64,000 bases of DNA, taken from the NCBI GenBank assembly GCA_902523515.1, contig CABYZT010000004.1, positions 62,001 to 126,000 on the forward strand, written 5' to 3'. This document shows positions 34,081-42,360 of the stretch, piece after piece. Numbering within the stretch: position 1 is the stretch's first letter; each line of letters begins with the position of its first letter. The translations under genes were made by a program, and so were the position numbers. This DNA is from an uncultured Pelagibacteraceae bacterium (GTDB lineage: Bacteria; Pseudomonadota; Alphaproteobacteria; Pelagibacterales; Pelagibacteraceae). The notes under the pieces were generated by a model, which had not been told where the DNA came from, ran no database searches, and saw only the letters and a list, made by a program, of their open reading frames with translations.

Positions 34081-35091
34081 ATGAAGATTAAAAGAATACT
34101 ACTTTCACTAGCTGTTGTGTTTGGTCTTACTTCTTTTGGAAGTGTTGCGAATGCAGCTTGTGGAAATATAACAATTGCTAATATGAACTGGGCTTCTGCA
34201 AACTTCATGGCTGAAGTTGACAAAATCATATTAGAAGAAGGTTATGGATGTAATGTTGAGCTTGTGCCTGGTGCAACTCAGCCAACTTTTGCATCTATGC
34301 AAGAAAAAGGTGAGCCAGATGTTGCTCCAGAATTTTGGGCAAACGCTGCTATCATCGCTTTGAATAAAGCAATTGATGAAGGAAGAATGCACTCACTTAA
34401 TAAAGCGCCGATTACTGGTTTGGGTGAAGGATGGTGGGTATTACCTCACACACTTAAAAAACATCCAGAGCTAACAACTGCTGAAGCAATTTTAGCAAGA
34501 CCAGATCTGTTTCCTCATCCAGAAGATCCATCAAAAGGTGGTTTTCATATTTGTCCTCCAGGTTGGAACTGTGAGCTAAGTAATAGAAATCTTTACAAAG
34601 CTTTTGACATGGAAGCAAAAGGTTGGGCTATTGTTGAAACAGGTTCTGCTGCAGGATTAGATGGTTCAATTGCTAAAGCTGCTGAGCGAGGTGAAAACTG
34701 GTTTGGTTACTATTGGTCACCGACAGCTATCATTGGTAAATATGATATGAGAGCTGTGGACATGGGAGCTTGGGGTGGAAAAGATAACTGGGATAAATGT
34801 ATAGTTTTACCAGAACAAGAATGTGGAGACCCTAAAGCAACTTCATGGACAAAATCTGAAGTTTACACAATCGTAACTGACAATTTCAAAAATACAGCTG
34901 GAAGTGCTGGTATGGAATACTTTAAGAAGAGAACATACCCAGGTCCAGTTATGAACGGTATGTTAGTTTGGATGGGTGAAAACCAAGCAGAAGGTGCTGA
35001 TGCTGCAATTGAATTCCTTAAAACTCAAGAGAGCGTTTGGAGTAAATGGGTTTCAAGTGATGCTGCAAAAAAAATCAAAAAAGCACTTTAA
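34081..35091 (+). CDS. proX: Glycine betaine ABC transporter substrate-binding protein
   Basis: 336 residues from the ATG at 34081, preceded by GGGAGA. An ATG at 34054 would add nine residues before the signal peptide and is disfavoured. Signal peptide MKIKRILLSLAVVFGLTSFGSVANA. The mature domain is OpuAC/ProX type with many tryptophans typical of an aromatic cage for quaternary amines. It is the first gene of a transporter unit with the permease at 35141. The intercistronic UUCG hairpin may keep its level above the permease. Confidence 0.85.
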   Translation: MKIKRILLSLAVVFGLTSFGSVANAACGNITIANMNWASANFMAEVDKIILEEGYGCNVELVPGATQPTFASMQEKGEPDVAPEFWANAAIIALNKAIDEGRMHSLNKAPITGLGEGWWVLPHTLKKHPELTTAEAILARPDLFPHPEDPSKGGFHICPPGWNCELSNRNLYKAFDMEAKGWAIVETGSAAGLDGSIAKAAERGENWFGYYWSPTAIIGKYDMRAVDMGAWGGKDNWDKCIVLPEQECGDPKATSWTKSEVYTIVTDNFKNTAGSAGMEYFKKRTYPGPVMNGMLVWMGENQAEGADAAIEFLKTQESVWSKWVSSDAAKKIKKAL

Positions 35092-35102
35092 TTAAAAATA
35101 TT

Positions 35103-35128
35103 ATCAAACCCGCTTCGGCGGGTTTGAT
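35103..35128 (+). promoter_or_regulatory. intercistronic UUCG hairpin after proX
   Basis: Perfect 11-bp stem (arms 35103-35113 and 35118-35128) closed by a TTCG tetraloop, ending 12 bp before the permease start. It lacks a U-run on the plus strand, so it is more likely an mRNA-stabilising hairpin or partial attenuator than a full terminator. Confidence 0.75.
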
Positions 35129-35140
35129 TAAATAAAAATT

Positions 35141-36028
35141 ATGGACTTCTTTAATAAAATTCCTGTAATGGATAGAACGGCTCTTAGGGAGCTGAAAAAG
35201 GGTATTGATTTAAGTTTTAAAGATTTTTCAAGAGCTTATGGAGATGGAATAGAAAGTTTTTTTGATCCACTACTATATTTTTTAATTTGGTTAGAAAAAT
35301 TATTAGTAAACAGTCCATGGCCTTTAGTAATTGGTGTATTTGCTTTATTAGCTTGGATTGGATCAAGAAGTATTAAGCTTGTAATTGGTACAGTGGTTTG
35401 TTTCTTGGTAATTGGCTACTTTGGAATGTGGAAAAATTGTATGGCTACAGTTGCAATCATTTCCGTTTCTACACTTGTCTGTATTGTTGTTGGAATACCT
35501 ATTGGAGTATTAATGTCAAAATCACGTAGAGCAGAAAAAGCAATTTTACCTGTTTTAGATATGATGCAAACTATTCCAAGCTTTGTATATTTAATTCCAA
35601 TCATTATGCTTCTTGGTATTGGTAAAGTTCCAGGGCTACTTGCAGTATGTATTTATGCATTACCTCCAATTGTAAGATTAACAAATCTAGGGATTAGAGA
35701 AGTTGATAAGGAAACTTTAGAAGCTAGCGAAGCTTTTGGGGCAACACCGATGCAAAAATTAAGATCTGTTCAAATCCCACTTTCTCTACCAACTATTTTT
35801 GCTGGGATTAACCAAACGATTATGATGGCTTTAGCAATGGTAGTGATAGCTTCAATGATAGGTGTAAAAGGCTTGGGAGTCCCTATTTTACAGGCTATTT
35901 CCAACCAATATTTAGCTCTTGGAATGATGAATGGTTTAGCAATCGTAGCTCTAGCAATTATCTTTGATAGAGTAACTCAACAGTACGGACAAAGAATTCA
36001 AAAGCACAGAGGTCAGTTAAAAAAGTAA
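35141..36028 (+). CDS. proW: Glycine betaine ABC transporter permease
   Basis: 295 residues, N-terminal extension then about six membrane helices. Permease loop EASEAFGATPMQKLRSVQIPLSLPTIFAGINQTIMMA is the EAA motif. It pairs with the preceding binding protein to import betaine-like solutes. No ATPase follows; the only ProV-type ATPase in the window is at 60685-61713, 25 kb away with another permease. The next gene, metF, is 57 bp downstream. Confidence 0.9.
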   Translation: MDFFNKIPVMDRTALRELKKGIDLSFKDFSRAYGDGIESFFDPLLYFLIWLEKLLVNSPWPLVIGVFALLAWIGSRSIKLVIGTVVCFLVIGYFGMWKNCMATVAIISVSTLVCIVVGIPIGVLMSKSRRAEKAILPVLDMMQTIPSFVYLIPIIMLLGIGKVPGLLAVCIYALPPIVRLTNLGIREVDKETLEASEAFGATPMQKLRSVQIPLSLPTIFAGINQTIMMALAMVVIASMIGVKGLGVPILQAISNQYLALGMMNGLAIVALAIIFDRVTQQYGQRIQKHRGQLKK

Positions 36029-36085
36029 ATTAGTCTCAATCGAATTTTCTAGACTCACATTTCAAAATAAATAAAGATCTTCCCT

Positions 36086-36814
36086 ATGAATTTTTCATTG
36101 GAAATAGGTCCTAAAACAGAGGTTGATACAGTTCCAGCGTTGTCTGACATTTATATAACAATGCTACCTGGGGGTGATTATAGAGAAACTGCTGATAAAG
36201 CAGTAGAACTTGTAAAAAAAGGATTTAACCCTGTACCTCATTTTCCTGCTAGATCAATGCATGATGAAAAAGAACTAAAAGATTACGTTTCTATATGCAA
36301 AGATGGAGGGGTGAAGCAAGCCTTAATTATTGGAGGTGGGAGAGAGCCAGCAGGTAAATTTGATAGTTCATTTCAACTTTTGGAGACAGGTTACTTTGAA
36401 AAAATGAAAATAGGAATTGCTGGACATCCTGAGGGGAGTCCTGATATATCCGACTCAGATTTAGAAAAAGCTATGATAGATAAAAAGCCTTATGCTGACT
36501 ACATTGTAACTCAATGGTTGCTAGATCCTCAGCCTATTATAGATTTTATTTCTAAGCAAAGCGTACCAGTGCATGTGGGAATTACTGGACCTTTAAAAAT
36601 ATCTAGCTTAATTAAATTTGCTAATATTGTAGGGGCAAAAAATTCCATTAACTTTCTTAAATCTAATTTTACTAAGGCATTAGATTTATTGAAACCTAAA
36701 GACCCTAATGATTTAATTGGGAAAGTTAAATCGCATACTGATAACTTCCACATTTATACATTCGGCGGCTTGAAGGAAACTAACAAGTGGTTGAAGGAGA
36801 ATAGTTATGTCTAA
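36086..36814 (+). CDS. metF: Methylenetetrahydrofolate reductase, short form
   Basis: 242 residues, shorter than the ~290-300 of typical MetF. TIM-barrel landmarks are visible (YITMLPGGDYRETADKAVELVKKGF, PHFPARSMHDEKEL, ALIIGGGREPAGKFDSSF, VTQWLLDPQP). It interconverts 5,10-methylene- and 5-methyl-THF. A 4-base-shifted overlap (ATG within the stop region, 8 bp) couples it to the GcvT-like demethylase gene, which would produce methyl-THF. Short MetF next to a GcvT-type demethylase also occurs in lignin O-demethylation (LigM-MetF) clusters. Confidence 0.75.
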   Translation: MNFSLEIGPKTEVDTVPALSDIYITMLPGGDYRETADKAVELVKKGFNPVPHFPARSMHDEKELKDYVSICKDGGVKQALIIGGGREPAGKFDSSFQLLETGYFEKMKIGIAGHPEGSPDISDSDLEKAMIDKKPYADYIVTQWLLDPQPIIDFISKQSVPVHVGITGPLKISSLIKFANIVGAKNSINFLKSNFTKALDLLKPKDPNDLIGKVKSHTDNFHIYTFGGLKETNKWLKENSYV

Positions 36815-38165
36815 AGAGTTTGACTATACTAAAATACAACATGTTACTTCTGTTGATCAATCTGATAGAGAAGTACCATATAATTTAAGACAAAGTGGGC
36901 CAACTAAAGTTGAATTATTAATTTCAACAAGGGTAAGAAAGTCACCTTATTGGCATTTATCAATGCAGGCAGGTTGTTGGAGAGCTACTGTATACAATCG
37001 AATTTATCATCCACGAGGTTACGTAAAACCTGAAGATGGTGGAGCAATGGTTGAGTATGATGCAATAGTTAACCATGTAACAATGTGGAACGTTGCTGTT
37101 GAAAGACAAATAAGAGTTAAAGGTCCGGATGCAGAAAAATTTACTGACTATGTTATAACCAGAGATGCAACAAAAATTTCTCCTATGAGAGCAAGATATG
37201 TAATTTTGTGTAACGCTTATGGTGGAGTTTTAAATGATCCAATTCTTTTAAGAATTTCAAAAGATGAATTTTGGTTTTCATTGTCAGACTCTGATATTGG
37301 AATGTATTTACAAGGTGTAAATGCAGATGGAAAATTTAATTGTACAATTGAGGAAATAGATGCATGTCCAGTACAAATTCAAGGTCCTAAATCAAAAGCT
37401 TTAATGCAAGACCTTTGTGGTGACCAAGTTGATTTTGATAATATGCCTTTCTATGGATTAGCAGAAGCAACAGTTGGTGGAAGAAGTTGTGTAATTTCTC
37501 AATCTGGTTTTTCAGGAGAAGCTGGTTACGAGATATATTTAAGAAATGCAACTTTATATGCTGAAGATATGTGGAACGCAGTATTAGATGCAGGAAAAAA
37601 ACATAAATTGATGGTGATTGCACCTGCGCACCATAGAAGAATTCAAGCTGGGATACTTTCATGGGGGCAAGACATGGATCAACAACATAATCCATTTCAA
37701 TGTAATTTAGGCTATCAAGTTTCATTATCTGGTAAAGGTGAATGGAATAAAAAAGCTGATTATGTTGGTAAAGCTGCTCTAGAGAAAATGGGAGCGGATA
37801 TTAAAGCTGGAAAAAAACCATATAAACTTCAATTAGTTGGAATGGAGTTGGGCGGTAAACCAATTGATGATTATGCGCCAGACTTTTGGCTTGTATCACC
37901 AGAAAGTGGTGGAGATCCAGTTGGATTTCTTACTTCACCATGGTGGCATCCTGAGAAGAAAACCAATATTGCTATGGGATACGTTCCATTTGATGGAACT
38001 TTAAACCCTAATGGATTTCCAAAAAATAAAGTTGGAACTAAGTTTAAAGTTCATCTTCCAGAAAAATACTCAGATACTCCAGGAACACCTGTAGATGCTG
38101 TAGTTGTGGATATTCCATTCAAAGAGTCTTTCAACGCAAATACTAGAGAAGTTGTAAAAGGCTAA
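36807..38165 (+). CDS. GcvT-family tetrahydrofolate-dependent methyltransferase, putative demethylase
   Basis: 452 residues, larger than GcvT (~370) and DmdA (~370). GcvT-type segments are IRVKGPDAEKFTDYVITRDATKISPMRARYVILCNAYGGVLNDPI and VQIQGPKSKALMQDL. SGFSGEAGYEIYLRNATLYAEDMW and PAHHRRIQAGILSWGQDMD define the folate and substrate regions. It likely moves a methyl group from an osmolyte to THF. Coupling with metF and betaine transport genes suggests betaine, DMSP or a related compound, but no characterised member comes to mind as a close match. Confidence 0.75.
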   Translation: MSKEFDYTKIQHVTSVDQSDREVPYNLRQSGPTKVELLISTRVRKSPYWHLSMQAGCWRATVYNRIYHPRGYVKPEDGGAMVEYDAIVNHVTMWNVAVERQIRVKGPDAEKFTDYVITRDATKISPMRARYVILCNAYGGVLNDPILLRISKDEFWFSLSDSDIGMYLQGVNADGKFNCTIEEIDACPVQIQGPKSKALMQDLCGDQVDFDNMPFYGLAEATVGGRSCVISQSGFSGEAGYEIYLRNATLYAEDMWNAVLDAGKKHKLMVIAPAHHRRIQAGILSWGQDMDQQHNPFQCNLGYQVSLSGKGEWNKKADYVGKAALEKMGADIKAGKKPYKLQLVGMELGGKPIDDYAPDFWLVSPESGGDPVGFLTSPWWHPEKKTNIAMGYVPFDGTLNPNGFPKNKVGTKFKVHLPEKYSDTPGTPVDAVVVDIPFKESFNANTREVVKG

Positions 38166-38176
38166 AATTTACTATT

Positions 38177-38202
38177 GGGGAGCTAATTTCAGCTCCCCTT
38201 TT
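38177..38202 (+). terminator. rho-independent terminator after the metF/GcvT-like unit
   Basis: Perfect 8-bp stem GGGGAGCT/AGCTCCCC with a six-base loop (arms 38177-38184 and 38191-38198), followed by TTTT. It lies 12 bp after the stop of the 452-residue gene and ends 9 bp before the next small ORF. Confidence 0.85.
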
Positions 38203-38210
38203 CAATTCTA

Positions 38211-38321
38211 ATGACAAAAAGTTTTTTAATAGCAGTTTGCATTATCATTGCTATTGCTTTAATAATATTTCCATTAATAGTTTCTTATAAGGCTCAAAAA
38301 AATAAAAATAAAAAAAATTAA
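38211..38321 (+). CDS. 36-residue single-span membrane microprotein
   Basis: ATG at 38211 to TAA at 38319-38321, 36 residues: one hydrophobic helix (FLIAVCIIIAIALIIFPLIV) and a Lys/Asn tail. The stop overlaps the start of the YIP1-like gene by one base (TAATG), a typical coupling. It follows the terminator of the previous operon. A microprotein partner or leader for the membrane protein is plausible. No homologue recognised. Confidence 0.5.
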   Translation: MTKSFLIAVCIIIAIALIIFPLIVSYKAQKNKNKKN

Positions 38322-38866
38322 TGTTTGCTGAATTTTTAAATATAATTTTTAAGTCAATAAAATTAGACAAAACTCTTTATTCAGATAATAAAAATTTTGG
38401 AGAAGCATCAATATACTTTGCTGGTATTATAATGATCCTAGATGGTATCGCTGGAGCAGTAGCAGCGAATACGATTATTAAAACAGCTATCGCAATGTCT
38501 GGTCTAACTGCAATAGTTACTTGGCTAATATGGGCGATATTTATTTTTGTAATTGGAGTTAAATTATTTCCTGATAAGCAAACCAAAGTTTCATTCAAAA
38601 AAGTTTTAACAGCTGTTGGATTTGCACATGCCCCTGGTTTATTAAGATTTTTTGCGGTCACACCAGATTTAATGATACCAATAATTTTTCTTACCCAATT
38701 TTGGATTTTTGCAGGTTTAATAATTGCAACTAAACAAATATTGAGTTTAAAATCTAATTTTAAATCTTTTGGGATTGTACTTTTATCTTTTTTAATAATT
38801 GCATTTTTATCTATCTCATTTGTGATGAGTAGAATGAATATGCTTCCAGTTAGTCAAATTAGTTAA
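38321..38866 (+). CDS. YIP1-family integral membrane protein
   Basis: 181 residues, about five membrane helices with the Yip1-type pattern (FKSIKLDKTLYSDNKNFGEASIYFAGIIMILDGIAGAV, GFAHAPGLLRFFAVTPDLMIPIIF). Function in bacteria unknown. Coupled to the 36-residue microprotein. The 3' end overlaps the convergent small zinc-ribbon-like ORF by 4 bp. Confidence 0.75.
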   Translation: MFAEFLNIIFKSIKLDKTLYSDNKNFGEASIYFAGIIMILDGIAGAVAANTIIKTAIAMSGLTAIVTWLIWAIFIFVIGVKLFPDKQTKVSFKKVLTAVGFAHAPGLLRFFAVTPDLMIPIIFLTQFWIFAGLIIATKQILSLKSNFKSFGIVLLSFLIIAFLSISFVMSRMNMLPVSQIS

Positions 38867-39030
38867 AGTGGAAAAATAGTCTTAGATACTCTACAAGATT
38901 TACATAATTTAAACCCAGTAAGAATTAAATTTTGAGTGACACTTTCGTCTTCCTCTTTGCATTCATCGCAAATATTATTTAATTCTTCAGTATCTGTATT
39001 AATATATTTTTCACCAATTTTATCAGTCAT
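38863..39030 (-). CDS. 55-residue CxxC/CxxC zinc-ribbon-like protein
   Basis: Begins with an ATG at 39030 that overlaps the DUF3726 stop (ATGACTGA), indicating translational coupling. Contains ICDEC and KLCKSC pairs separated by 19 residues, a small zinc-ribbon spacing, and an acidic stretch between. No signal peptide. Codon use matches its neighbours. Function unknown; operon partners are DUF3726, a 553-residue unknown and an M19-type protein. It is shorter than usual ORF cut-offs and easily missed. Confidence 0.55.
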   Translation of the reverse strand: MTDKIGEKYINTDTEELNNICDECKEEDESVTQNLILTGFKLCKSCRVSKTIFPL

Positions 39031-39634
39031 TATCAGTCAAACCAGCACCTGCCGCACCTTCTTTTAAACTGTCGCTTTCTTCGACAAAAGTTTCTTCAGA
39101 TAACTTGTATAAATTATTCCATTCATCGTCTGTAAAGTTGTCTTCATTTTCAAGTAGATTTACCTCAATTGTATTCACTAATTTTGGAAATTCTTTTTCA
39201 ATAAAATTTGAACTAATATTTACATTTAAATTTAGTAAAATTTTGTTTTCATCCATTTTTACATAAATTTTTTTTCCAATAATTTCTGATGAACGACTTA
39301 TAAAGGAAATAAAAATTATTGGATAAGCAACATTTTTGAATTCAATTTTTTTTAAATTTTCTAAAATATTTATTTGATCTAAAAAACTAACACCTAAAGT
39401 AATTGGACAGTAAGGATTTTTTGATGAAGAGTTATTTTCACTAATTAAATTTAAATTTTCAAATTTACTTTTGTTTTTTTCATTAAAATATTCATTAAGG
39501 TGCTTAATACCCGGTAAACTAAATAGCTCTAACAACCTTATACTTTTTCCTGTTTCCTCAGAAACTCCCCAAGAATATCCTGCTGCCTTTGAAGCTCTTT
39601 TAACAGTAGTTTCAATTTCACTCAGTGATTTCAT
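39023..39634 (-). CDS. DUF3726 family protein
   Basis: 203 residues. N-terminal ETTVKRASKAAGYSWGVSEETGKSIRLLELFSLPGIKHLNEYF resembles DUF3726 proteins, found in roseobacters and SAR11. Soluble, mostly helical, with an acidic C-terminal tail. Function unknown. Sits 2 bp after the 553-residue gene and overlaps the small zinc-ribbon ORF. Confidence 0.7.
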   Translation of the reverse strand: MKSLSEIETTVKRASKAAGYSWGVSEETGKSIRLLELFSLPGIKHLNEYFNEKNKSKFENLNLISENNSSSKNPYCPITLGVSFLDQINILENLKKIEFKNVAYPIIFISFISRSSEIIGKKIYVKMDENKILLNLNVNISSNFIEKEFPKLVNTIEVNLLENEDNFTDDEWNNLYKLSEETFVEESDSLKEGAAGAGLTDND

Positions 39635-39636
39635 TA

Positions 39637-41298
39637 TTAAATATTGGTTTTATATACCCACTGCTCGTCATAACTTTTTAACTCATTTGGAAGTGGAGCA
39701 CCTTGGAACATGCAAATTCTTAACCATTTGTCAGATCGTGGATCAAATTTTAATGCCCCAAAAAAAGATAATTTTAGTCTTAGCATATCAATTGGCATTA
39801 AATCTTTACCAATTGTATTATCTTGTATTTCTGAATAAGGAAATTTTTCTACAATGAACGCTCTTCTTACAACATGTCTTAACTCAGAATTTGATGTTAA
39901 AAACTCAGCAATAGTTAAACTATTTTTTGAGACTAATAATTTGTCATAAAGTTTTTTGATATCTCTTGCTATTGCTAAAGGTTGTTCTAATTCTGATCCA
40001 TGTTCTTCAAAACGATCCGCCAATCTAGGTTCTTCTTTATTTTTTGAAATAAACCAAAAGTTTTTATTATTTTCTTTTTCTTCAAAATTAATATCTATAA
40101 TATTAGGATACTTTGCTTCAATGATATTACGCAATTCTTCAACTTTTCTATGAGTTGGAATATTAAAATATTTTTCTTCGTCTGAACTCATTTCTTTTAC
40201 CAAAGGATTTATAATATCGTTATAAGGTTCCATCATTATTGACACTATGTATTCAATACATTCCTCACAAGTATTATCCTCTAACCATTGATAGATTTTG
40301 TTAAAAGGATATTCGCTACTAAAATTAAAATCTTTATCTATAAAATTTAAGAATTTTTCAACATCCTTTAATAATGAAGAAATTTTTTTTTGCTGATATT
40401 CACTATCAGTATTCCAGCTTGTAATATTTTTTAATGATTTTTTTACACAATCAATAAACAAATCGCTATCTTGACTTTCTACATCTTTGATTTCTCTAAT
40501 TTTCTTAAGTGCTTTTTCTCTACTTAAAATCCAATTATTTAATAAAGTTGGATGATTGACTATAAATGGAGCCATACCCAAGCCTGTGGAATTACCTATT
40601 CCCAAGTTTTTACAAATATTATCATCTAGCTTAACAGCTTTTTTTGGATTTTTATGATAAGCAACATGATTAACTTGATCAAAAGTAAATTGTCTTACCA
40701 AATAAACCAACATCATCTCTAATCTAAATGGACCATTTATTTCTTCACGATTTTTAATTCTAAATCGATCTGCAAGACCAAATTTGCCTGAGCCATATAC
40801 TGCTGTAGTCCTATATAAATAGCCAACTTTTGATAATAAGTTTAAATCTGGCTGCTTACCTTTGCTCAAACTTTCAACTACATGATTATAAATTCTTACT
40901 GATTTGTTTGCTCTCGATAAAGTTAATTCTTTATAAGAAAGTCTACCAACTTCTTGTTTTGGAACTTCATTTTTTAATCTTTCAATGTCTTTTTTTGTAG
41001 GAACTCCATCATGTAATGTAAAAGCTGCATCCCATTTTGTTGCAATAACTCTGTCTGATCTTTCTTCATCTTTGATTTCATTTGCAAAACAAATTAAAGA
41101 ATAAACTCTTTTTTTTTTTTTAAATGAATAAACAGCTTCTCCAAAACCATTTTCATTTAAATTAAATAAATCTCTTTTATATTCCCACTCTTTAAATTCA
41201 TTAAGAAAACTTCTTAAAAAAGATAATTTTGATTGATGAAAAGATCCTAGCCTTGATAATTTCATTATCTTATTCGGGTCTCTTAATTCAACACTCAT
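39637..41298 (-). CDS. conserved hypothetical protein, 553 residues
   Basis: Soluble, no signal peptide or membrane helices. Possible landmarks include KWDAAFTLHDGVPTKKDIERL, YLYRTTAVYGSGKFGLADRF, FRLEMMLVYLVRQF, NSTGLGMAPFIVNHP, CEECIEYIVSIMMEPYNDIINPLV and WVYKTNI at the C-terminus. An internal Cys pair (CEEC) could bind metal. I do not recognise the family. The gene is 2 bp from both neighbours in the M19, 553-aa, DUF3726, zinc-ribbon unit, so a shared pathway is likely. Confidence 0.6.
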   Translation of the reverse strand: MSVELRDPNKIMKLSRLGSFHQSKLSFLRSFLNEFKEWEYKRDLFNLNENGFGEAVYSFKKKKRVYSLICFANEIKDEERSDRVIATKWDAAFTLHDGVPTKKDIERLKNEVPKQEVGRLSYKELTLSRANKSVRIYNHVVESLSKGKQPDLNLLSKVGYLYRTTAVYGSGKFGLADRFRIKNREEINGPFRLEMMLVYLVRQFTFDQVNHVAYHKNPKKAVKLDDNICKNLGIGNSTGLGMAPFIVNHPTLLNNWILSREKALKKIREIKDVESQDSDLFIDCVKKSLKNITSWNTDSEYQQKKISSLLKDVEKFLNFIDKDFNFSSEYPFNKIYQWLEDNTCEECIEYIVSIMMEPYNDIINPLVKEMSSDEEKYFNIPTHRKVEELRNIIEAKYPNIIDINFEEKENNKNFWFISKNKEEPRLADRFEEHGSELEQPLAIARDIKKLYDKLLVSKNSLTIAEFLTSNSELRHVVRRAFIVEKFPYSEIQDNTIGKDLMPIDMLRLKLSFFGALKFDPRSDKWLRICMFQGAPLPNELKSYDEQWVYKTNI

Positions 41299-41300
41299 AA

Positions 41301-42266
41301 TTAAATAGTTTTATAAAAATTGTACCAGTTATTTCCAAGTATTCCATGTGTCTCGGTATCTGAAAAACCTACTTTTTTTAGACCTTTTTCAATATTTGAG
41401 AACCCTCTTGCATCAAGAAACCAGTCAGGTTGTTTAGGAAAACCTGGTTTATTTTTCGAACCTTCACCATAATTTTTACTTTTAGACCAAGAACCATTTC
41501 TCATCCATTCAACAACAGTATCTGGATGATCTAAACAAAGATCTGATCCTATTCCTATTTTTTTTACATCCATTATTTCAGCTGTTTTTGCTACCATTTC
41601 ACAAAAACTATCTAGAGTACAATTTGTGTTATCTTTTAAGTGATGAGGGTATAATGATAAACCCAACATACCACCACTATCACTCAAAATTTTTAATAAA
41701 TCTGAGGATTTATTTCTTTTAGCTGGATGCCAAAAAGAAGGATTAGCATGAGTAACTGCTATCGGTTTTTCACTGAATTCAATTGCATCTAGAGTACTTT
41801 TTTCTGCAGAATGTGACATGTCTACCACGAGGCCAACTCTATTCATTTCTCTTATAACCTCACGTCCAAAATTTGTAACTCCGCTATCTACTTTTTCATA
41901 ACAACCTGTTGCTAGCAAAGACTGGTTATTATAAGTAAGTTGCATAAATCTGCATCCTAATTGATGAACCTTTTCAACAAGATTTATGTCATCTTCAATT
42001 GGTGAACAGTTTTGAAAACCAAAAAATATTGCAGTTTTGTTTTCTTTATTAGCTTTATCAATATCTTGGAAATTCTTTCCAAGAAAAATTAAATCAGAAT
42101 TTTCATGAAATAATTTTTCCCATTTTTTAATTTCAAGTTGTAATTCGTCAAAATCTTCATGGTAGACAATGGTAGCATGGACAGCATCTAATCCGGCAGA
42201 TCTATTGATCTCAAAGATTTTCCTAGACCAATTACAATATTGAAGATTATCGATTTTATAATTCAT
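41301..42266 (-). CDS. M19-family (renal dipeptidase-like) hydrolase, divergent
   Basis: 321 residues from the ATG at 42266. A TTG seven codons upstream is possible but has a worse N-terminus. The TIM barrel keeps second-site ligands in MSHSAEKS, VTHANPSF and GIGSDLCLDH, but the first His-x-Asp and the bridging Glu of canonical dipeptidases are missing (CNWSRKIF and FGFQNCSP at those points). M19-like proteins of this type occur near glycine betaine catabolic genes in Pseudomonas. The likely substrate is a small amide or betaine derivative, not a dipeptide. It leads the minus-strand unit and is divergent from purE. Confidence 0.8.
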   Translation of the reverse strand: MNYKIDNLQYCNWSRKIFEINRSAGLDAVHATIVYHEDFDELQLEIKKWEKLFHENSDLIFLGKNFQDIDKANKENKTAIFFGFQNCSPIEDDINLVEKVHQLGCRFMQLTYNNQSLLATGCYEKVDSGVTNFGREVIREMNRVGLVVDMSHSAEKSTLDAIEFSEKPIAVTHANPSFWHPAKRNKSSDLLKILSDSGGMLGLSLYPHHLKDNTNCTLDSFCEMVAKTAEIMDVKKIGIGSDLCLDHPDTVVEWMRNGSWSKSKNYGEGSKNKPGFPKQPDWFLDARGFSNIEKGLKKVGFSDTETHGILGNNWYNFYKTI

Positions 42267-42360
42267 AGTATGCTTAACTCTAATCAATATGTATTTTAAA
42301 TACTATTAATTTTATTGAAATTTTAAGTTAATTTTGAAATAAACAGATTGATCAATTTTC

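Noticed and set aside
36807-38165. Assignment of the 452-residue GcvT-type protein as DmdA
   Set aside because: It is about 80 residues longer than SAR11 DmdA and the motifs I could see are only family-level; left as putative demethylase.
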